A stretch of DNA of 64,000 bases from Methylophilales bacterium MBRSF5 (GTDB lineage: Bacteria; Pseudomonadota; Gammaproteobacteria; Burkholderiales; Methylophilaceae), in contig CP011001.1 in assembly GCA_001044335.1 (NCBI GenBank), forward strand, positions 868,001-932,000. The letters run 5' to 3'. A program made the position numbers and the translations under genes. This document shows positions 1-8,731 of this stretch, piece after piece. Under the pieces are notes generated by a model. It saw nothing but the letters and a program-made list of their open reading frames with translations, was not told the origin of the DNA and did no database searches. The first letter of the stretch is position 1, and each line of letters starts with the position of its first letter.

Positions 1-1018
1 CCTCAGGTCTTTGATTCTTGATTGATCAAGGACATAACTTCTGATTTGATGACCCCAACCAATGTCTGATTTAGCATCTTCCATAGCCTGCTTTTCTTCA
101 TTTCTCTTATCCAGCTCAATTCGGTAAAGCTGAGCTTTAAGCATATCCATCGCCTGAGCTTTATTTCGATGCTGAGATCGATCATTCTGACACTGCACAA
201 CAACGCCACTTGGCTCATGCGTAATTCTAACAGCAGAATCCGTTTTATTGATATGCTGACCACCCGCTCCTGAAGCCCGATATGTATCAATTCTTAAATC
301 CGCAGGGTTGATGTCAATTTCTACTGACTCATCAATTTCTGGATATACATTCACTCCAGCAAAAGAGGTGTGTCTTCTGCTGCCTGAATCAAAAGGTGAT
401 TTTCTGACCAATCGATGAATGCCAGTTTCTGTTCTAAAATAACCATAGGCATAATCGCCTATAATTTTAATCGTAGCTCCCTTAATCCCAGCAACCTCAC
501 CTTCCGTGATTTCCATCACCTCAACCTTGAAGCCCTTTTCCTCACAATATCTCAAGTACATTCTAAGCAGCATATTAGCCCAATCTTGAGCTTCCGTTCC
601 GCCACTGCCGGATTGAAAATCAATAAAACAATTATTAGGATCAAGAGGGTTTGAGAACATTCGTTTAAACTCCAATTGACCTAGTTTTTTTTCTAAATTA
701 ATGGTGTCTTGAAATAAATCGTTAAGTGTAGAGTCATCACTTTCCTCAAAAGCTAAATCAAACAGTTCTTTGTTGTTCTCTATGCCCGAGTTCAACTGTT
801 CAAACTCTTGGATCGTATCTTCTAAAATTCTTTTTTCTTTACCAATTTTTTGACTTAATGAGTGATCCTCCCAGACTTTAGGATCCTCTTGTTGGCGAGT
901 AAGCTCTTCAAGCTGTTCTTTTTTGTTATCGAGGTCAAAGATAGCTCCTGAGTGCTGAAAATCGATCATCGATTTCAGATAAGGTTGTTTTCAATTGATT
1001 AAGTTTTTCTGCTTCCAT
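1..1018 (-). CDS. prfB: Peptide chain release factor 2 (RF2), 3' end cut by window edge, programmed +1 frameshift
   Basis: RF2 reads UGA and UAA stop codons in the ribosomal A site and triggers peptide release. The gene starts at an ATG (1018-1016), reads 27 codons to an in-frame TGA (937-935), and continues in the +1 frame to the window edge. About 339 residues are present and roughly 26 C-terminal residues appear to be missing (the family is about 365). After the shift, the stop-recognition motif SPF (in a V-R-K-S-P-F-D-S-G stretch) and the catalytic GGQ (residues about 252-254, bases 264-256) are both visible. The TGA is therefore the family's known autoregulatory frameshift and not a mutation. 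The smaller open frames on either strand here are shadows. Confidence 0.96.
931..948 (-). promoter_or_regulatory. prfB: RF2 programmed +1 frameshift site
   Basis: On the minus strand the bases read AGG-AGC-TAT-CTT-TGA-C. An internal Shine-Dalgarno-like AGGAG lies just before the slippery CTT codon and the in-frame TGA (937-935). This matches the classical RF2 recoding site, whose usual form is AGGGGG-TAT-CTT-TGA-C. When RF2 is scarce the ribosome pauses at TGA and slips by +1 to read GAC, restoring RF2 synthesis. The G-to-A and G-to-C changes in the Shine-Dalgarno-like part still leave AGGAG. Confidence 0.93.
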
Positions 1019-1065
1019 TTTTTGAATGATAAATATTAATCCTGCGACATTTTAACCTTTTTTTT

Positions 1066-1111
1066 GTAAACATAAAATTGTCATAAAAGTGTCATACTGA
1101 AACTTTAGAAT
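1066..1111 (+). promoter_or_regulatory. Pho box and -10 of the pst operon
   Basis: TGTCAT occurs at 1079-1084 and again exactly 11 bp later at 1090-1095. A weaker third copy that keeps only CAT lies 11 bp upstream (1068-1073). This one-helical-turn spacing is the PhoB-binding pattern. A -10-like TAGAAT (1106-1111) lies 10 bp after the last repeat, the usual geometry of PhoB-activated promoters in which the Pho box replaces the -35. The site is about 50 bp upstream of pstS, so phosphate-starvation induction is expected. No phoB/phoR genes lie in the window. Confidence 0.8.
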
Positions 1112-1148
1112 CAGGTTTCAATTTTAATACTCAAACAGGAGCGATTAT

Positions 1149-2138
1149 ATGGTTTCAACTTTAAAAAAAGCTGTATTAGCAACTGTAGCTACTACTGCGT
1201 TAACAACTTCAGTATTTGCTGCAGACATCATTAAAATAGATGGTTCATCAACGGTTTATCCAATTACTGAAGCGGTAGCTGAAGAGTTCCAAAAAGAAAC
1301 AGGCAAGAAAGTAACTGTTGGTGTATCAGGTACCGGCGGTGGTTTTAAGAAATTCTGCCGTGGTGAGACATCAATCTCTGGTGCATCTCGTCCAGTAAAA
1401 GCAAAAGAAATTAAAAAGTGTAACGAAGCAGGTATCTCATTTATTGAAGTTCCAGTGGCTTTCGACGCATTAACAGTTGTTATTAACAAAGACAATGACT
1501 GGGCAGCAGAAATGACACCTGAAGAATTAAAAAAAATGTGGGGTCCTGATGCACAAGGTAAGGTGATGAACTGGAGCCAAATCCGTGAAGGCTTTCCTGA
1601 TCAACCATTAAAATTATATGGTCCTGGTGCTGATTCAGGTACATTTGACTACTTCACTGAAGCAATTATTAAAAAATCTAAATCTATTCGTGGTGACTTT
1701 ACAGCATCAGAAGATGATAACGTTCTTGTTCAAGGCGTAGCTGGTGATAAAGGTGGCTTAGGTTACTTCGGTTTAGCTTACTATGTTGAAAACAAAGATA
1801 AACTAGGTGCTGTTAAAGTTAAAAATAAAGAAGGTAAGTTTGTTGAGCCATCTCTTGAAACAGTGATGGACGGTTCATACAATCCGCTTTCACGTCCTTT
1901 ATTCATTTACCTAAATGCAACAAAAGCAGCATTTGATCCAAATGTGAAAAAATTTGTTGAGTTCTATTTAAATAATGCAGCTAAGTTATCTAAAGAGGTG
2001 GGTTACGTGCCATTCTCAACTGCTGAATATGATTCAATCAAAAACCACGTGAAGTCATTAAAAACTGGTACAGCATTTAAAGATGGTCCAGCAATTGGTC
2101 TTTCAGTAGCTGAAATTTTAGAAAAGGCTACTGACTAA
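1149..2138 (+). CDS. pstS: Periplasmic phosphate-binding protein PstS
   Basis: High-affinity phosphate-binding component of the Pst ABC importer, acting in the periplasm. The 329-residue product has a signal peptide (about 1-24) ending in VFA-A. It then shows the family's phosphate-contacting stretches: DGSSTVYP near residue 31, a GTGGGF loop followed by ISGASRP, and a later GADSGTFDYF. The start ATG is preceded by an AGGAG site 7 bp upstream. It lies first in the pst operon behind the Pho box and is separated from pstC by a hairpin terminator. That would favour excess PstS over the membrane parts. Confidence 0.96.
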   Translation: MVSTLKKAVLATVATTALTTSVFAADIIKIDGSSTVYPITEAVAEEFQKETGKKVTVGVSGTGGGFKKFCRGETSISGASRPVKAKEIKKCNEAGISFIEVPVAFDALTVVINKDNDWAAEMTPEELKKMWGPDAQGKVMNWSQIREGFPDQPLKLYGPGADSGTFDYFTEAIIKKSKSIRGDFTASEDDNVLVQGVAGDKGGLGYFGLAYYVENKDKLGAVKVKNKEGKFVEPSLETVMDGSYNPLSRPLFIYLNATKAAFDPNVKKFVEFYLNNAAKLSKEVGYVPFSTAEYDSIKNHVKSLKTGTAFKDGPAIGLSVAEILEKATD

Positions 2139-2172
2139 GAGACTTAAACCCTCTTAATCTAAGATTCAGAAA

Positions 2173-2203
2173 AAAGAGGGGATTTATCCCCTCTTTTTTT
2201 TTT
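2173..2203 (+). terminator. Rho-independent terminator between pstS and pstC
   Basis: A 9-bp inverted repeat, AAAGAGGGG (2173-2181) and CCCCTCTTT (2188-2196), with a 6-nt loop, runs directly into a T tract reaching 2203. It lies 35 bp after the pstS stop and 45 bp before pstC. In this position it probably acts as a partial terminator that lowers expression of pstCAB relative to pstS. Confidence 0.9.
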
Positions 2204-2247
2204 ATTTTATGTAATAATTATCCTGTTTTTTTTAAAGAGTTTTACTG

Positions 2248-3183
2248 ATGGCCAACAAAAAATCTAATGCAAAACCCAATATTAGTCCTGCCTTAGCCAA
2301 AAATATTAGACGAAATTTTTTAGAAAGAATTATTGAATTAGTTTTGATGTTCTCTGGGTTCATTGCCGTACTCATAACATTCGGTATTGTCTATATATTG
2401 GTGTCTGAATCCATTCCTTTTTTTGAGGCCGTCACCTTTAAAGAATTTTTAACTTCTACCGTCTGGACCCCAAATTTTGAGATAAAAAATTACGGGATTC
2501 TCCCGTTAGTTGCAGGCACCCTAACGATCACCGGAGTAGCATTAATTGTCGCGGTACCAATAGGTACAATTACAGCAGTGTATCTCTCAGAATTTGCTTC
2601 TCATAAAGTCAAAGAAACAGTAAAACCTGTTCTAGAACTCTTGGTCGGTGTGCCAACTGTTGTATTTGGCTACTTCGCACTACTTTTAGTGACTCCATTG
2701 TTACAAAAAATATATCCAGACTTATCAACCTTTAACATGCTTGGACCTGGTATCGTGATGGGTATTATGATAGTTCCCTACATTGCTTCAGTCGCAGAAG
2801 ATGCTATGCGAGCTGTACCAATGTCTATGAGAGAAGGATCCTACGCCATGGGGGCGACTCGATTTCAAACAGCGGTCTCGGTAGTCATGCCAGCGGCAAC
2901 TTCTGGCATAGTGGCTGCTTATATTTTGGCAGTTAGTCGTGGTATTGGTGAGACAATGATCGTAGCCATCGCCGCTGGACAGCAACCGAATTTCACTTTT
3001 AACCCCGTTGACAGCGCTGCAACAATCACTGCCTATATTGTATCTGTGGCCCTAGGCGATCTCGAGCATGGCGGTATTGGTTATCAAAGTATTTTCGCAG
3101 CAGGTATCACACTGTTTGTAATGACTTTAAGTTTAAATATACTAGGTCAATGGACCAGAAATAAATTTACTGAAAGATATTAA
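2248..3183 (+). CDS. pstC: Phosphate ABC transporter permease PstC
   Basis: Inner-membrane permease half of the PstSCAB phosphate importer. The 311-residue protein has a cytoplasmic N-terminus, a strong first membrane segment near residues 30-55 and about five more. It carries the PstC/PstA permease signatures GVPTVVFGYFAL (near 133) and SRGIGETMIVAIAAG (the ABC-contacting EAA-type loop and the following helix). It is followed after 2 bp by pstA, so the two are probably translationally coupled. The ribosome-binding site is weak (AAAGAG). Confidence 0.95.
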   Translation: MANKKSNAKPNISPALAKNIRRNFLERIIELVLMFSGFIAVLITFGIVYILVSESIPFFEAVTFKEFLTSTVWTPNFEIKNYGILPLVAGTLTITGVALIVAVPIGTITAVYLSEFASHKVKETVKPVLELLVGVPTVVFGYFALLLVTPLLQKIYPDLSTFNMLGPGIVMGIMIVPYIASVAEDAMRAVPMSMREGSYAMGATRFQTAVSVVMPAATSGIVAAYILAVSRGIGETMIVAIAAGQQPNFTFNPVDSAATITAYIVSVALGDLEHGGIGYQSIFAAGITLFVMTLSLNILGQWTRNKFTERY

Positions 3184-3185
3184 AG

Positions 3186-4127
3186 ATGGCTATCTCGAAA
3201 AAAAATGATGACAAAGACCTAAACTTAATCAGACAACTGATTAAGAAGCATAAAAAAAATGATCAGATTTTCGCTGGCATTGGAATGTTTATAATTGTCT
3301 CTTTAGCAATCACTTTACTTGTTCTCTTTCTTGATCTTGTCATCGATGGGTATCCAAAAATAAATTTGGATTTCTTTTCCAATTTTCCATCCAGAAAACC
3401 CGAAGGAGCTGGTATCTTGTCTGCCTGGGTTGGCTCTGCTCTGGTACTAATTGTGACATTCTTTGTAGCTGTTCCAATGGGTGTAGCAGCTGGAATTTAT
3501 TTGGAGGAATACGCTAAAAAAGGATGGTTTGCCGACCTCATTGAAATTAATGTTGCCAATCTTGCGGGCGTGCCATCTATTATTTATGGCCTGTTAGCAC
3601 TCGGTTTATTTGTCTACGAGTTTGGTCTTGGCACCAGTGTATTAACTGCTGGTCTGACCCTCTCATTACTAATGCTTCCCATAGTCATAGTTTCAACTCG
3701 TGAAGCTATTCGTGCAATACCTGTTCATATCAGAGAGGCTGCTTTTGCAGTAGGTGCAACCAAATGGCAGGTTACTCTTCATCATGTGCTTCAATATGCC
3801 ATGGGTGGAGTATTAACAGGAATTATTATTGGTATGGCAAGAGCCATTGGCGAGACAGCTCCTGTGATCACAATCGGTGCGTTAACTTTTATCGCATTTT
3901 TACCCCCATCTCCTGTGACTGATGTCGCACCATTTTTTAATTTCGCATGGCTTGAGGCAGGTTTTACTGTTTTACCAATCCAAATGTTTAACTGGATTTC
4001 AAGACCAGAACATGCGTTTCATATCAATGCTGCCGCTACAGGAGCGGTCATCATTGTGCTCACATTATTAATGAATGGTTTAGCGATTAAGTTGCGCTAT
4101 AACATCCGAAAAAAAATTAAATGGTAG
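3186..4127 (+). CDS. pstA: Phosphate ABC transporter permease PstA
   Basis: Second permease subunit of the Pst importer, pairing with PstC in the inner membrane. The 313 residues start with a charged cytoplasmic tail (about 1-30), then a membrane helix near 33-55 and about five further helices. [15 protein letters not shown] and [16 protein letters not shown] are the PstA equivalents of the PstC signatures. It is closely spaced between pstC (2 bp) and pstB (7 bp). Confidence 0.95.
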   Translation: MAISKKNDDKDLNLIRQLIKKHKKNDQIFAGIGMFIIVSLAITLLVLFLDLVIDGYPKINLDFFSNFPSRKPEGAGILSAWVGSALVLIVTFFVAVPMGVAAGIYLEEYAKKGWFADLIEINVANLAGVPSIIYGLLALGLFVYEFGLGTSVLTAGLTLSLLMLPIVIVSTREAIRAIPVHIREAAFAVGATKWQVTLHHVLQYAMGGVLTGIIIGMARAIGETAPVITIGALTFIAFLPPSPVTDVAPFFNFAWLEAGFTVLPIQMFNWISRPEHAFHINAAATGAVIIVLTLLMNGLAIKLRYNIRKKIKW

Positions 4128-4134
4128 GAAAGAT

Positions 4135-4914
4135 ATGGCTCAAAATAAAGAAATACTAAAAGCAGAATCAAAAAACTTTAACTTTCATTACGCTGATGGC
4201 ACCCATGCTCTCAAAGACATCAACATCCCATTATATGAAAAGAAAATAACCGCTCTCATTGGCCCATCAGGATGTGGGAAGTCAACTTTCTTGAGATCTT
4301 TCAACCGCATGCATGACCTATACAGTGGAAATAAGTATGGTGGGGAAATCGTTTTGCACCCGGATAATACAAATATCTTGGACAACAAAGTCGACCCGAT
4401 TGAAGTCCGAATGAGAATAAGTATGGTCTTCCAAAAACCTAATCCCTTTCCTAAGTCGATCTATGAGAATGTGGCTTATGGTTTAAGAGTTCGTGGTGAA
4501 AATAACAAACGACTTCTTGATGACAAGGTAGAAGAGGCACTCAAAGGTGCATCGTTATGGAATGAAGTTAAGGATCGTTTGCAAGATTTAGCTTACAACC
4601 TTTCAGGTGGGCAACAGCAACGTTTATGTATTGCAAGAGCCCTAGCCACAGATCCTGAGATCATGTTGTTTGATGAGCCTACGTCAGCACTTGATCCTAT
4701 TGCCACAGTAAATATCGAAGAATTAATGAGTGAGCTAAAGAAAAAATTAACTATTTTAATTGTGACTCACAACATGCAGCAAGCGGCTCGTATTTCTGAT
4801 TACACTGCCTATATGTACCTTGGTGAAATGATTGAATTTGATGAAACAGACACCATTTTCACAAAACCTTCAAAAAAAGAAACAGAAGACTACATTACAG
4901 GTAAATTTGGCTAA
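4135..4914 (+). CDS. pstB: Phosphate ABC transporter ATPase PstB
   Basis: Cytoplasmic ATPase that powers phosphate uptake through PstCA. The 259-residue ORF has Walker [10 protein letters not shown] (near residue 43), the Q-loop [10 protein letters not shown] typical of PstB, the ABC signature LSGGQQQR, Walker [13 protein letters not shown] and the switch histidine in VTHNMQQA. A good AGGAAAG ribosome-binding site precedes the ATG. The usual next gene, phoU, is absent; a TPR/glycosyltransferase-like gene follows after 3 bp. Confidence 0.97.
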   Translation: MAQNKEILKAESKNFNFHYADGTHALKDINIPLYEKKITALIGPSGCGKSTFLRSFNRMHDLYSGNKYGGEIVLHPDNTNILDNKVDPIEVRMRISMVFQKPNPFPKSIYENVAYGLRVRGENNKRLLDDKVEEALKGASLWNEVKDRLQDLAYNLSGGQQQRLCIARALATDPEIMLFDEPTSALDPIATVNIEELMSELKKKLTILIVTHNMQQAARISDYTAYMYLGEMIEFDETDTIFTKPSKKETEDYITGKFG

Positions 4915-4917
4915 ATA

Positions 4918-6558
4918 TTGCTTACTGCAAAAAAAGAATTATTGTGGAAAAAAATAAACAGACTTTTCAAGTCCAATAGATTCAATGATGTAATATCACT
5001 CACTCTTGAAAATATTAATGATAGTTTAAATTACGATAATATAAAGTTTATTAATTTAGCCGCCGAAGCCTCACTACAAACAAATCAGTTAGAGCTCGCA
5101 AAAAAATTTTTAGAGCATTCCCTCAAGATCGACTCACAACAATATCTTCCTTTATACAACCTAGGAGTAATGCACGAAATTGATGAAAAATTCATAAATG
5201 CAATTTCTTATTACAAACAATCACTAAATTACAATCCCGAATATTTTGATGCTAGGTTTAACTTAGCTAATGTTTTAAAAAAAATACAGAAATTTGAAGA
5301 TGCGTTAATTCAGACTAAGCAATTAATTAAATTACATAAGAACTATGACTCAATGAATCTTCACGGAGCAATACTTCTTGAGTTAAATGAACTAGATTCA
5401 GCGTTCAAAATATTTACAGAATTAAACTCACAATATAAAGATCCAAATATATTAAATAGTATTGCAAAAATATATAGAAAATGGGGTAACCAAGATAAGT
5501 TTTTTTTGACACTTGAAGAAGCCTATGAAGTGGATAAAAATTTTCCACAAACAAATCACAATCTTGGAAATTATTATGAATCAAAAAGAAAATACATGGA
5601 AGCAGAAAAGTTTTATAACTCAACTTTAAAATTTGATGATAATCCTGATACGAGAATTAGTCTTGGAATATGTCAGCTAAAACAGCAGAAATTTAATATT
5701 GGTTGGGAAAATTATGAATCTAGATGGAAATCAAGCCACTTATTGACAAAGTTCATTAAAACTAGAAAGCCTTTATGGAATGGAGATCAATGCGATTCCA
5801 TACTGGTATGGGGAGAACAAGGTATTGGTGACGAGATATTGTATTGCTCGATGCTCAATGACGTATCAAAATTTGCAAATAAAGTTTTCTATTCATGCTC
5901 ATCTAAAAAGATAACCTCAATATTAAAGAGAAATTTTCCAAATATTACAATACTTCATACAGATGACGTTACCAGTGATGATTTTTTTGACACACACATA
6001 CCTGTAGGCAACCTTGGGAGATATTTAAGAAATAATCCATCATCTTTTAAAAATACAAATTATCGAATACATCCGGATCCAAAAAATAAAACGCTTATTA
6101 AAACGAAATTTTCAGATCCTATGATTGGAATAAGTTGGAGAAGTAATGATCAATTAAAAAATATTGAATTAGCAAATTTTAAAAGTTTAATAAATAGCAG
6201 ATACAAACTAATAAGTCTTCAATATCAACCAACAGATGATGAATTGAAAATATTAATAGAATTAGGAATCATTGAATCCAAGCTAAATATATATGATGAT
6301 CTGGAATCACTTTTATCACTAATAGATTGTTGTGATTATATAGTTACAAGTTCAAATATTAATGCTCACTTTGCTGGCGCATTAAATAAGAAAACTTTTT
6401 TGTTAGATAAAAATAACATTGAGTTAAAGCATTTTCATTATTGGTCAAGCCCAACGAAAAATTCTTTGTGGTATCCAAGTATTGAAATAGTGAATCAAAA
6501 AAAAGAAAATAATTGGAAGGATGAGTTTCAATATATTAAAAGTCAAATTGATGTGTAA
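4918..6558 (+). CDS. TPR-repeat protein with C-terminal glycosyltransferase-like domain
   Basis: A 546-residue protein starting at TTG only 3 bp after the pstB stop, with no in-frame ATG nearby. Residues about 1-270 are tetratricopeptide repeats with typical A/Y/L spacing (for example LPLYNLGVM and DARFNLANVLK). The remainder resembles the GT9/GT41-like domain often fused to TPRs: WGEQGIGDEILYCSML (nucleotide-sugar fold glycine loop), then GISWRSND, and a late stretch SSNINAHFAGAL like the donor-binding end of heptosyltransferases. It probably modifies a glycan or protein, but the acceptor is unknown. Its codon use is visibly more A/T-rich than the pst genes, which hints at a different origin. 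The domain assignment is from motif memory. Confidence 0.7.
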   Translation: MLTAKKELLWKKINRLFKSNRFNDVISLTLENINDSLNYDNIKFINLAAEASLQTNQLELAKKFLEHSLKIDSQQYLPLYNLGVMHEIDEKFINAISYYKQSLNYNPEYFDARFNLANVLKKIQKFEDALIQTKQLIKLHKNYDSMNLHGAILLELNELDSAFKIFTELNSQYKDPNILNSIAKIYRKWGNQDKFFLTLEEAYEVDKNFPQTNHNLGNYYESKRKYMEAEKFYNSTLKFDDNPDTRISLGICQLKQQKFNIGWENYESRWKSSHLLTKFIKTRKPLWNGDQCDSILVWGEQGIGDEILYCSMLNDVSKFANKVFYSCSSKKITSILKRNFPNITILHTDDVTSDDFFDTHIPVGNLGRYLRNNPSSFKNTNYRIHPDPKNKTLIKTKFSDPMIGISWRSNDQLKNIELANFKSLINSRYKLISLQYQPTDDELKILIELGIIESKLNIYDDLESLLSLIDCCDYIVTSSNINAHFAGALNKKTFLLDKNNIELKHFHYWSSPTKNSLWYPSIEIVNQKKENNWKDEFQYIKSQIDV

Positions 6559-6560
6559 AT

Positions 6561-7892
6561 TTAATCTTCAATAACTTTTTTAATCATTTGAGCCGCTTTT
6601 AGAACAAGATTTTTATTTTTCCCTTCAGTCATAATTCGAACTAAGGATTCTGTACCTGATTTGCGTAGCAAAACTCGCCCATTATTGTTCATTATTTTTT
6701 CAGCCTCATGAATTGAGTTTTGTATTTCTTCGGTCTCTAAATCAATTTCTTTATCGAGTGGAATATTTAATAAAATTTGAGGATATAAATTAATTTCTGA
6801 TACAGCCTGATCAAAACTTATTTGTCTTTTTTTAATGGCTTTAAGAACTTGCAATGCAGAGATGATTCCATCACCTGTGGTATGAAAATCTTTCAGTAAA
6901 ATATGACCTGAATTTTCGCCGCCATAGATCCAGTTTTTTTCTTGCATCATTTCGGACACGTATCTATCACCCACTCCTGACCTAGAAAACCCAATCCCTA
7001 GATCTTTCATGCTCTCTTCAAAAGCTAAATTAGTCATTAGGGTCCCGACCACACCACTATCAAAATGATTCTCCTCAAATGCAGCACGAACAATAATAAA
7101 CAGGAGTTGATCTCCATCCACTTTATCGCCATTAGAATCGACCATTAACACTCGATCACCATCGCCATCAAAAGCGATACCAAGATCAGCATTTATTTTC
7201 TTTACTTCTGATCTTAATAATTCAAGTGAGGTTGACCCACATCCATCATTAATATTTGTTCCATTAGGAGCAACGCCAATAGTATGAATATCAGCCCCTA
7301 ATTCTGTAAAAATTTTTGGGGCAACTTGATAAGTGGCTCCATGCGAACAATCAAGGACGATTTTTAATCCCTCAAGCGATAGATCTTTGGGAAATGTGTT
7401 TTTACAAAACTCTACATAACGACCTTGAGCATCATCCACCCTTTTTGCTTTGCCAATATTTTCAGAATCTAAATTCTCAATACCATCTATTGTTTTTTCT
7501 ATCTCAAGTTCAATCTCGTCATCTAGCTTCAGGCCATTGCTTGAAAAAAATTTAATCCCATTATCCTGATATAAATTATGGGATGCAGAAATCACTACCC
7601 CAATTTGCGCTCTTAGGGCTTTTGTAAGATAGGCTATGGCTGGGGTTGGAATAGGTCCTGTTAAAAAAACATCCACACCAGCAGCAGAAAAACCAGCCTC
7701 CAGAGCTGATTCCAACATATAGCCTGACTCGCGTGTGTCTTTTCCAATAATTACTTTTGGTTTGCTTGATGATTGATTATCTTTCGTTAAAACTTTTCCT
7801 GCAGCAAAACCAAGCTTTGTAAAAAAGTCTACTGTAATTGGAAATTTTCCTGCCCTACCCCGTATTCCATCCGTACCAAAATACTTCCTCAT
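6561..7892 (-). CDS. glmM: Phosphoglucosamine mutase GlmM
   Basis: Converts glucosamine-6-phosphate to glucosamine-1-phosphate on the way to UDP-GlcNAc for peptidoglycan and LPS. The 443 residues match the family length (about 445). The phosphoserine loop ISASHN has its active Ser at about 104, the metal loop DGDGDR lies at 242-247, and a C-terminal substrate-phosphate loop reads RKSGTESLVRIM. The N-terminal MRKYFGTDGIRG is the family hallmark. It overlaps folP by 4 bp (ATGA), the conserved folP-glmM arrangement behind ftsH. It converges on the TPR/glycosyltransferase gene with a 2-bp gap. Confidence 0.97.
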   Translation of the reverse strand: MRKYFGTDGIRGRAGKFPITVDFFTKLGFAAGKVLTKDNQSSSKPKVIIGKDTRESGYMLESALEAGFSAAGVDVFLTGPIPTPAIAYLTKALRAQIGVVISASHNLYQDNGIKFFSSNGLKLDDEIELEIEKTIDGIENLDSENIGKAKRVDDAQGRYVEFCKNTFPKDLSLEGLKIVLDCSHGATYQVAPKIFTELGADIHTIGVAPNGTNINDGCGSTSLELLRSEVKKINADLGIAFDGDGDRVLMVDSNGDKVDGDQLLFIIVRAAFEENHFDSGVVGTLMTNLAFEESMKDLGIGFSRSGVGDRYVSEMMQEKNWIYGGENSGHILLKDFHTTGDGIISALQVLKAIKKRQISFDQAVSEINLYPQILLNIPLDKEIDLETEEIQNSIHEAEKIMNNNGRVLLRKSGTESLVRIMTEGKNKNLVLKAAQMIKKVIED

Positions 7893-8701
7893 ATGTTTCT
7901 TTCCAGATATTTTCTTGTCACAGCAACATTATGTGTTCTGATGATTAAAGGGTTTTTAACATTTACCATCGATGAAAAAAAACCGGTTGCATCATCTAAT
8001 CTTTGTAAATCATCGCCCACTATTTTTTTTAGCATACTTTTCCTCGACATAGCAATGAGCAGTGGTGTATTCAATTCTGCAATTGTCTCAAGATTTTGAT
8101 AAATTTCCCAGTTATCTTCAAAAGTTTTTCCAAAACCAAAACCCGGATCAAGAATGATTCTATCTTTATGGATGCCATCCGCAATACATACATTTAATCG
8201 GTCTTGAAGAAACTGTTTTATCTCCTCTGTGATGTTTGTTGCATAATGAGGTTTGTCCTGCATTGTTTCTGGCGTGCCTTGCATATGCATCAAACAGACC
8301 ATGTTGCTGGGGTAATCTTTTACTGTTTTAATCGAATCTTTTTCCCCTAATGCTTTGATGTCATTAATTACATCCACCTCATGATCTAAAGCAAACCTCA
8401 TTGCCTCTGGCTTATAGGTGTCGACCGAAATAAACACTGAGGTTTCCTTTTTTATCGCTGTGATAATCGGGCCAATTCTTCGAAGCTCTTCTTTTAATGT
8501 CACTGGCTTTGCACCGGGTCGTGATGACTCTCCACCAATATCTATAATATCAACACCTTCATCAATCATTTTTTTTGCTTGCTTCATGGCCTTGTCTGGA
8601 TCGATAAAAAGACCCCCGTCAGAGAATGAGTCTGGGGTGACGTTGAGCACGCCCATAATAATTGGGCGGGTTGAGTTATCAATGAATGATGAAAAAGTCA
8701 T
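7889..8701 (-). CDS. folP: Dihydropteroate synthase FolP
   Basis: Condenses p-aminobenzoate with 6-hydroxymethyl-dihydropterin diphosphate to give dihydropteroate in folate synthesis; it is the sulfonamide target. The 270-residue TIM barrel shows GVLNVTPDSFSDGG (near 17-30), the pterin-binding GGESSRPGA, VDTYKPE, NDI, and DPGFGFGKT. The ATG start lies 30 bp after the ftsH stop, in the classical ftsH-folP-glmM order. Confidence 0.97.
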   Translation of the reverse strand: MTFSSFIDNSTRPIIMGVLNVTPDSFSDGGLFIDPDKAMKQAKKMIDEGVDIIDIGGESSRPGAKPVTLKEELRRIGPIITAIKKETSVFISVDTYKPEAMRFALDHEVDVINDIKALGEKDSIKTVKDYPSNMVCLMHMQGTPETMQDKPHYATNITEEIKQFLQDRLNVCIADGIHKDRIILDPGFGFGKTFEDNWEIYQNLETIAELNTPLLIAMSRKSMLKKIVGDDLQRLDDATGFFSSMVNVKNPLIIRTHNVAVTRKYLERNI

Positions 8702-8731
8702 ACAGGGTAATCGAGTTAATTACCCTATATT

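Noticed and set aside
935-937. In-frame TGA in prfB as a disabling mutation
   Set aside because: Position, the slippery CTT and the upstream AGGAG match the conserved RF2 recoding site, and the frame is intact after +1 shift.
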